A DNA stretch of 7,332 nt from Prevotella sp. (GTDB lineage Bacteria > Bacteroidota > Bacteroidia > Bacteroidales > Bacteroidaceae). Each line of letters begins with the position of its first letter. The first letter of the stretch is position 1. The notes beneath the pieces were generated by a model. It was not told the origin of the DNA. It was given only the letters and a program-made list of their open reading frames with translations, and did not search any database. The DNA lies in contig JAILAA010000160.1 of assembly GCA_024681875.1 (NCBI GenBank), positions 1 to 7,332 on the forward strand, written 5' to 3'. The position numbers and the translations under genes are program-made. Below, piece by piece: positions 1-4,172 of the stretch.

Positions 1-1
1 G

Positions 2-1273
2 GCTGTGGCACTACGCGAGGTGAAGGTGCGGCCGCAGAAGATTCGTAGCAACGGCGACACGCTGACTTACTCTGTATCGGCTTTCCGCCAAGGACAAGAC
101 CGCTCGATAGCCGATGTGATAGCCAAGATGCCAGGACTGGAGGTAAAGCCAAACGGAACAATACAATATCAGGGTAAGGCTATCAACAAGTTCTATATCG
201 AAGGTATGGACCTGATTGGCGGGAAATATGCACAAGCCAGCGAGAATCTCTCACCTGATAAGATCAAGAGTGTACAGGTGTTCGAAAACCACCAACCAGT
301 AAAGGCGTTGAAAGATGTGCAGTTCTCGGAGCAGGCAGCACTCAATCTGGTATTGAAGGATGATGCCAAGAACGTGTGGCAGGGCATTGTAGATGTTGCT
401 ACAGGAGCCACTTTGCAAGGTGATGCCGAATGGCTGCGCGATGTACGAATACTGGAAATGGTATTCGGACGCAAGAGGCAGAGCATATCGATGTATAAAA
501 CCAATAACACAGGAAAGGATATAGAACACGAGGTAACAGACCTTTCGCGTTTCGATAAGACGGCTCCTACTGAATCGGGCATCTTGAATAATATATCACT
601 TGGCGCTCCCAGTCTCGATGCCAAGCGTAGTAAGTTCAACGATACCCATATCGTGGCCACTAACTGGCTGTTCAAAACCAAGAAAGACGATGATTTTAAG
701 CTGCAACTTACTGGACTTTATGATTGCAGCCGCCAGCAACAAGAACGCCAAACATTATACCTCGATGCCGACTCGGCTGTTATTACTGAGGCGCAGACAG
801 CCCGCAGCACTCGCAGCGAATGGACAGGTGAGCTACTCTATAAGGCCAATCGCGAGAATCATTACTTGTCGAACACGCTGAAAGGATATATCGACTTCAA
901 TAAGAGTGAAGGGCTCTCGATGCTTAATGGTGTGCCAACCCCGCAGCGTGTTGAGCCTCGCAAACGCTATATCGTTGATAACCTCGAACTTATCAACAAA
1001 CTAAGTGACGGGCGCAGCTATTCTATCACCTCGTTGTTCAGCTATAGCTATCTGCCAAGCACGCTGCTGCTTAGCAACGACAGTTGCCAGGCACTTAACC
1101 AGAGTCTGCTTTATTGGGATGTTAACGGCTACTTCCAACATACCATCCAATGCCATAACCTCTTCGGCACCCGCGAGTATCATCGCCACTATACCACCAG
1201 CTACACCGATGTCGTAGTCCTCAACCAACTCCGTCCGAGAGAGTTTCTTTTCAAAGTGTTCTTTAATATATAG
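2..1273 (+). CDS. TonB-dependent receptor-like outer membrane protein, 5' partial and probably 3' truncated
   Basis: The reading frame is open to the left edge (codon GCT at 2-4), so the true start, signal peptide and any carboxypeptidase-like regulatory domain lie outside the window. Numbering from the GTG at 5, residues about 1-125 look like a TonB-receptor plug: DTLTYSVSAF (18-27), then SIADVIAKMPGLEV (34-47), then INKFYIEGMDL (60-70). The rest, to about 405, has alternating aromatic/polar stretches typical of outer-membrane beta strands. Related Bacteroidota proteins generally have 800-900 residues, so a stop after 422 leaves only about half a barrel. The last residues (LRPREFLFKVFFNI) read unlike the preceding strands and may be foreign or out-of-frame sequence joined at about 1225-1235. 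If functional it would act in TonB-linked uptake across the outer membrane, but the truncation makes a working barrel doubtful. The substrate cannot be told. Family assignment is good; the truncation is inferred from length and tail composition. Confidence 0.75.
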   Translation, partial: AVALREVKVRPQKIRSNGDTLTYSVSAFRQGQDRSIADVIAKMPGLEVKPNGTIQYQGKAINKFYIEGMDLIGGKYAQASENLSPDKIKSVQVFENHQPVKALKDVQFSEQAALNLVLKDDAKNVWQGIVDVATGATLQGDAEWLRDVRILEMVFGRKRQSISMYKTNNTGKDIEHEVTDLSRFDKTAPTESGILNNISLGAPSLDAKRSKFNDTHIVATNWLFKTKKDDDFKLQLTGLYDCSRQQQERQTLYLDADSAVITEAQTARSTRSEWTGELLYKANRENHYLSNTLKGYIDFNKSEGLSMLNGVPTPQRVEPRKRYIVDNLELINKLSDGRSYSITSLFSYSYLPSTLLLSNDSCQALNQSLLYWDVNGYFQHTIQCHNLFGTREYHRHYTTSYTDVVVLNQLRPREFLFKVFFNI

Positions 1274-1304
1274 AAAGGTGAATTATCACAACCTGTTATT
1301 ATGC

Positions 1305-1351
1305 CAAATTCTGCCGAGAATGGTTAAAAAAGCTATAATCGGCAGAATTTG
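1305..1351. repeat. Hairpin H0 with TGCCGA motif
   Basis: There is a perfect 13-bp inverted repeat: CAAATTCTGCCGA at 1305-1317 pairs with its complement at 1339-1351 around a 21-nt loop that contains six A residues. A third, direct half-copy (ATTTTGCCGA, 1361-1370) matches ATTCTGCCGA at 1308-1317 in 9 of 10 bases. The hairpin begins 31 nt after the receptor stop codon and is followed by an AT-rich run, so it may end that transcript. The loop with a homopolymer run resembles hairpins H1 and H2 in design, though not in sequence. It could also be a short interspersed palindrome rather than a terminator. Confidence 0.6.
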
Positions 1352-1441
1352 ATATATTATATTTTGCCGAATCTGATGGGTTCTACTTTTATGGCCGACC
1401 ATATCACTTCCGATATCATGAAGTCGTGGCGTGGCGTGTCT

Positions 1442-1481
1442 TCTACCACAACCAGTCTTCTTGCTCTGACTCGTAGTTGAT
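1442..1481 (-). pseudogene. 3'-end remnant of a DUF6078-like gene
   Basis: These 40 bases match 3150-3189, the last codons and stop of the DUF6078-like gene, in 37 of 40 positions and in the same orientation. The three differences are adjacent (1468-1470). Read on the minus strand the fragment encodes INYESEQEDWLW plus a stop, against INYDGEQEDWLW plus a stop in the intact gene. The reading frame upstream (towards 1525) shows no further similarity to the intact protein. It is therefore a detached tail of a paralogue, or a copy of the intact gene's tail left by a rearrangement. It cannot encode a functional protein by itself. Confidence 0.7.
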
Positions 1482-1512
1482 GCGAAGAAATCGAATGATT
1501 GGAATGGATAAT

Positions 1513-1559
1513 GATGGAGGTCGAAATCTTAAAAAAAATATGAGATTCCGACCTTCATC
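1513..1559 (-). terminator. Hairpin H1 downstream of the ATPase gene
   Basis: The two 17-nt arms (1513-1529 and 1543-1559) pair at 15 positions by Watson-Crick rules, and the loop is 13 nt with a run of eight A/T. The hairpin lies 6 nt beyond the stop codon of the minus-strand ATPase gene, where an intrinsic terminator would be expected. Unlike a classical terminator, the U run in the minus-strand RNA is inside the loop and not after the stem. Its core (1518-1554) is nearly identical to the core of H2 (3094-3130). It may be a terminator, a mobile-unit end or a repetitive palindrome. Confidence 0.6.
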
Positions 1560-1565
1560 GTAGTG

Positions 1566-3038
1566 TTATCTTACAAACAGATCATCCAGAATGACTTCTT
1601 GCTTAACACTCCCGCTATATTGGTTCCTCTTAACTCCAAACGTGGTTATCATTGTCGGAACTAGTGCCTTAGGGGTATTGGTTGCTGCCTTGAATGCCAT
1701 GATCTTGTTTCGTAGTTTAAGTGAATAATCCTTGTCAATAACAAACTCGCCGTTAGAGAACTTTGCTTCGCATACATTGATGGCGCGGTCTCGTCTGTCA
1801 ATCAGCAAATCAATCTGTGCACCGTTTATCTCGTTGTAACCAGTTTCGTCATTATCCAGATAGGTATCAAGTGTCCGCTTGGTAACAAACCAACTTGACT
1901 GTTGAGTCAATACTGAAGAGATTCCTAAAGACCTTTTTACCTGTTCTATATGGTCCTTAACCAGTTGTTCGAAACTGTAGCCTAGCCAAGCATTCTTCTT
2001 GGGATTGTCAAGCATGTGTGTCCAGAAATGTTCGTCTTGTCCATAGTTGTCCTTGATGAATCTAAGATAGAATAACGTATAGAAGTCTGCCAACTGATAT
2101 GTCTTACTCTTTGTTTTCTTGCCGAAATAATTGTAATCTCTTACAAAACCACATTTTACGAGGTCTTTCAGCGCCTTAGACAACTTTCCGTTGTCGGATA
2201 GTTTGGTTGCCATAACTACTTCATCTCTAGTCAGTCCTACACGTTTTGAAGCCAGGGCTTCGACGATTCTAAGATAAAGTTCTGACTGGTCGAATAGTGT
2301 TTCGTAAAGATGGTCGAATTCGTCCCACAATTTGCCGTTCTTCTTGAAGAAGCAATTGTCAATATTGTCAGCAAGCGGTCGTCCTGGTTCCAATTGTTTG
2401 AGGTAGTATGGGACACCTCCCATAATCATATATACCATAGCGATATCATAGTGTTCCATTTCGAATCCTTGCTTCTGCAGATACAGCTCTGTCTCTGCCA
2501 GTGTGAACGGTCTAAGGTACATTTTGCTGTTAGATCGATTGTAGAGACCTCCCTTTTGCTTGAAGAACTTGTTTATTATCCAGTTGGTGGCACTACCGCA
2601 TATCACAAGCAACACGTCATCCTGTGCACATCCCCATCCGTTCCAAAACCACTCAAAGGCATTAAGAAAATTACTCCCTTTGGTATCCATCCATGGAAGT
2701 TCGTCGAAGAAGAGTACACGTTTTGTGCCTGTTCTTGTGTTGTTGAGACAAGATTTTAAATTGTCAAAGGCATCCATCCATGAGGTGGGCTGTTTGTTTT
2801 CTTTTTCATGGAAGTATTCCTGAAGAGCTAAGGAAAAATTTTTTAGCTGAACTGGCATCTTTTGTTTGTATAGACCTGTTACTTTAAAGGCAAACCCTAT
2901 TTGAGCGAACACCTGATTTACAAGATATGTTTTTCCTACACGGCGTCTGCCGTAAACAACCACCATCTCTGCCTCGTCAGAGTAATACAGACGGTTTAGT
3001 TCTTGTTGTTCTTGTTTCCTACCAATGATTACTGCCAT
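1566..3038 (-). CDS. Archaeal-type AAA ATPase with DUF234/PD-(D/E)XK-like C-terminal domain
   Basis: This is a 490-residue protein of the ATPase_2/DUF234 group (COG1672-like). Near the N-terminus is the IIGRKQE sequence typical of the family. Walker A is GRRRVGKT (30-37), Walker B is VLFFDE (108-113), and a sensor-like CGSATNW lies at 147-153. A winged-helix-like region follows at about 255-300. The C-terminal part carries a possible nuclease signature: E357 in a helix (YSFEQLVKDHI), D410 (AQIDLLID) and E424-A-K426 (CEAKF). The ATG at 3038 is chosen because a promoter lies directly upstream. An in-frame ATG at 3086 lies inside that promoter, so it would precede the transcript. Hand-counted lines give about 35-43% GC, against roughly 50-58% in neighbouring genes, which points to horizontal transfer. 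H1 follows the stop and H2 precedes the promoter. These genes are widespread in Bacteroidota, but their function is not established; DNA processing or defence is only a suggestion. Confidence 0.88.
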   Translation of the reverse strand: MAVIIGRKQEQQELNRLYYSDEAEMVVVYGRRRVGKTYLVNQVFAQIGFAFKVTGLYKQKMPVQLKNFSLALQEYFHEKENKQPTSWMDAFDNLKSCLNNTRTGTKRVLFFDELPWMDTKGSNFLNAFEWFWNGWGCAQDDVLLVICGSATNWIINKFFKQKGGLYNRSNSKMYLRPFTLAETELYLQKQGFEMEHYDIAMVYMIMGGVPYYLKQLEPGRPLADNIDNCFFKKNGKLWDEFDHLYETLFDQSELYLRIVEALASKRVGLTRDEVVMATKLSDNGKLSKALKDLVKCGFVRDYNYFGKKTKSKTYQLADFYTLFYLRFIKDNYGQDEHFWTHMLDNPKKNAWLGYSFEQLVKDHIEQVKRSLGISSVLTQQSSWFVTKRTLDTYLDNDETGYNEINGAQIDLLIDRRDRAINVCEAKFSNGEFVIDKDYSLKLRNKIMAFKAATNTPKALVPTMITTFGVKRNQYSGSVKQEVILDDLFVR

Positions 3039-3056
3039 AACTATGTAATTTTTGTG

Positions 3057-3087
3057 CAAAGATACTGTTTTTTCTGTAAAATGCAAA
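3057..3087 (-). promoter_or_regulatory. Bacteroidota-type promoter of the ATPase gene
   Basis: On the minus strand TTTG (3087-3084) is followed after 19 nt by TATCTTTG (3064-3057), an excellent match to the Bacteroidota primary-sigma consensus. The ATG at 3038 lies 18 nt beyond the -7 box, giving a leader of about 10-15 nt. The -33 element directly abuts the stem of H2, so the gene carries its own promoter just inside the hairpin and does not depend on read-through from the upstream DUF6078-like gene. Confidence 0.85.
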
Positions 3088-3136
3088 CGAAAGAGGTCGA
3101 AATCTTAAAAAAATTATGAGATTCCGACCTCTTTCG
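3088..3136 (-). terminator. Hairpin H2 between the DUF6078-like gene and the ATPase promoter
   Basis: The 18-nt arms (3088-3105 and 3119-3136) pair at 17 of 18 positions. The one exception is A/C on the plus strand, which becomes a G-U wobble in minus-strand RNA. The loop is 13 nt with a run of seven A/T. The hairpin begins 14 nt after the stop of the DUF6078-like gene, and U-rich RNA (UUUGCAUUUU) follows, so a terminator for that gene is plausible. The core differs from the H1 core at a single loop base, while the outer stem differs by compensatory changes. Confidence 0.65.
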
Positions 3137-3150
3137 TGTAATATTCATGT

Positions 3151-3606
3151 CTACCACAACCAGTCTTCTTGCTCTCCGTCGTAGTTGATTGGGCCTTGCC
3201 AGCCGTGGGCGCGGCAAGTGTCTTGGATTTGTTGTTGCTGGGCGGGGGTGATGAGGCGGTCGCCTTTGCGCATCTCAAAATACTGCTTGTGGCCAAATAG
3301 GTTGATAAGTCGGCGGCGGATGGAACGCTCCATGTAGCCAGGCATATCGTGATACATGTTCTTGAACCCCATTTTCATCACAGCCTTACGGTTGGGGCGG
3401 AACATGTCGCAATCCTCTTTGCCGTAGTTAGGATTGCGAGGGTTGATACTGCTGTAAACTACACGGGTGGGGTCGGCATGCTGGCCTACCAACCAACGGA
3501 GGCATTGCTCATGGAGCGGGCAATGGTCAAGGAAACATACTATGTAATGATCTACCTTGTCGCGGAAGATTTCTTCCTGTGTCTTTGTCTTATTAGTCTC
3601 TTTCAT
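3151..3606 (-). CDS. DUF6078-like small cysteine-containing protein
   Basis: This is a 151-residue soluble protein without signal peptide or membrane segment. From memory it resembles the DUF6078 family of Bacteroidota, whose function is unknown. Visible features are a cysteine cluster VCFLDHCPLHEQC (C24, C29, C35), a further C66 in EDCDMFR and C131, and a basic middle (SIRRRL, 95-100). It ends in an acidic, tryptophan-rich tail (EQEDWLW). The cysteine/histidine spacing could bind a metal, but this is inference. The start at 3606 is the only ATG before residue 68 and is directly preceded by a promoter, leaving almost no leader. The gene diverges from the VirE-like gene across a symmetric 566-bp region and is followed by hairpin H2. 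The last 13 codons and stop also occur as a remnant at 1442-1481. Base composition is about 50% GC in the line counted. Confidence 0.8.
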   Translation of the reverse strand: MKETNKTKTQEEIFRDKVDHYIVCFLDHCPLHEQCLRWLVGQHADPTRVVYSSINPRNPNYGKEDCDMFRPNRKAVMKMGFKNMYHDMPGYMERSIRRRLINLFGHKQYFEMRKGDRLITPAQQQQIQDTCRAHGWQGPINYDGEQEDWLW

Positions 3607-3610
3607 GCTG

Positions 3611-3642
3611 CAAAGGTAGGTAAAAATGTTGATATTACCAAA
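3611..3642 (-). promoter_or_regulatory. Promoter of the DUF6078-like gene, nearly leaderless
   Basis: On the minus strand TTTG (3642-3639) is followed after 20 nt by TACCTTTG (3618-3611), matching the Bacteroidota consensus. Only four bases (CAGC) separate the -7 box from the ATG at 3606. Transcription would therefore start at or very near the start codon, suggesting a leaderless message. Confidence 0.75.
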
Positions 3643-3733
3643 TATTTCTATATATTCTTTCTTAAAAATAGATCAAAACCTACACTTGAGATTATAACTT
3701 TTTGATTATAAGTAAGATAGCTTGTGTATTGTT

Positions 3734-3749
3734 CCTACATTTTGCTACA
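3734..3749. repeat. 16-bp perfect inverted repeat, left arm
   Basis: CCTACATTTTGCTACA here is exactly complementary to 4005-4020, 255 bp away. With small gaps the match continues inwards (TATAA, CTACAC, GGCT) to about 3768. The arm contains two CTACA boxes 10 bp apart, one helical turn, with a third 11 bp further on, so successive sites would lie on one face of the helix. Confidence 0.85.
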
Positions 3750-3834
3750 TATAATCTACACTTTTGGCTTGATTTTGATGGTTTTTAGCTGAAATATGAG
3801 GTGTAAAAACAGATAACTTATTGATAATAAGGTA

Positions 3835-3922
3835 GTCCCACAATAGTTCCATGAATGGGAACAGTCAGTTTCTAACGTGGGAACTATCAGTTCCCTCTGA
3901 AGGAACTATTAGTTCCCTTTTG
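3835..3922. repeat. Four tandem 22-bp iteron-like units, palindromic
   Basis: Units begin at 3835, 3857, 3879 and 3901, an exact 22-bp period of about two helical turns. The best unit carries the palindrome GGGAACTATCAGTTCCC (3879-3895). The fourth has GGAACTATTAGTTCC (3902-3916), the second a decayed GGGAACAGTCAGTTTC (3857-3872), and the first keeps only the right half AATAGTTCC (3842-3850). The array sits at the centre of the large symmetry around 3877. Such in-phase repeats usually bind a dimeric protein cooperatively, as in replication iterons or operators. The binding protein is not identifiable from the window. Confidence 0.8.
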
Positions 3923-4004
3923 CGAAACAAGTGGAAATTATTAAGTTAACTTGTTTGAAAATAGCGTACAAGACACGATTTTTAGCCGTTTTGTGTAGTT
4001 ATAG

Positions 4005-4020
4005 TGTAGCAAAATGTAGG
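4005..4020. repeat. 16-bp perfect inverted repeat, right arm
   Basis: TGTAGCAAAATGTAGG here is the exact reverse complement of 3734-3749. It carries two TGTAG boxes 10 bp apart, with a third at 3994-3998, mirroring the left arm. Confidence 0.85.
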
Positions 4021-4115
4021 CAGCCTATACTACTTAAACCCTTGATAATCAATAGATAATATCAGTTGGTGTAGGTTTGTGTTATTTTTGAACAAATTAT
4101 TTCGTGAAGTTTTCC

Positions 4116-4146
4116 TTGCACATTTCGGCAAATTTTTGTATCTTTG
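4116..4146 (+). promoter_or_regulatory. Promoter of the VirE-like gene
   Basis: TTG (4116-4118) is followed after 20 nt by TATCTTTG (4139-4146), fitting the Bacteroidota consensus. The start codon at 4173 lies 26 nt downstream. The outermost CTACA-type box (4070-4074) ends about 41 bp upstream of the -33 element, and the opposing promoter at 3611-3642 is placed almost symmetrically about 3877-3879. Confidence 0.85.
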
Positions 4147-4172
4147 CAGTCAATTTTGAAATTACTTAGAAG

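Larger units (their letters stand above)
3676..4078. other. Two-fold symmetric intergenic array (putative origin or divergent operator)
   Basis: This stretch contains no credible gene and is AT-rich. It is a degenerate inverted repeat about position 3877. Eight CTACA boxes occur: forward at 3680-3684, 3735-3739, 3745-3749 and 3756-3760, and reverse (TGTAG) at 3994-3998, 4005-4009, 4015-4019 and 4070-4074. Each pair has first and last coordinates summing to 7754, so the spacing is exactly mirrored. Longer matching blocks are AAACCTACAC (3676-3685 with 4069-4078), TTGATTAT (3702-3709 with its complement at 4045-4052) and a 16-bp block listed separately. The centre holds the 22-bp repeats. A 10-bp palindrome AAGTTAACTT is at 3943-3952. 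The region lies between two divergent promoters and directly upstream of a primase-helicase-like gene. Specific protein binding seems likely; origin function is inference. Confidence 0.7.

Noticed and set aside
1376..1480. Small plus-strand ORF of 34 codons
   Set aside because: It has no promoter and no family resemblance, and its end is antisense to the DUF6078-like remnant.
3039..3086. Longer ATPase start at the ATG at 3086, adding 16 residues
   Set aside because: The extension covers the TATCTTTG box at 3057-3064 and overlaps the -33 element, so it would lie upstream of the transcript. The family-typical sequence begins at the ATG at 3038.
3151..3606. Toxin-antitoxin or immunity role for the DUF6078-like gene with its neighbour
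   Set aside because: There is no overlapping partner gene, no toxin motif, and the neighbouring genes have separate promoters.
3879..3916. LexA/SOS boxes, because the palindromes contain GAAC and GTTC
   Set aside because: The gap is 5 bp instead of the 4 bp of the Bacillus-type box, four in-phase copies would be unusual, and no LexA-like gene is present.
3835..3922. CRISPR array
   Set aside because: The units are contiguous 22-bp repeats without variable spacers, and no cas gene is present.
3676..4078. Insertion sequence or MITE with terminal inverted repeats
   Set aside because: No flanking target-site duplication was seen, and the similarity is in spaced boxes throughout, not confined to the ends. 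Not fully excluded without other copies.
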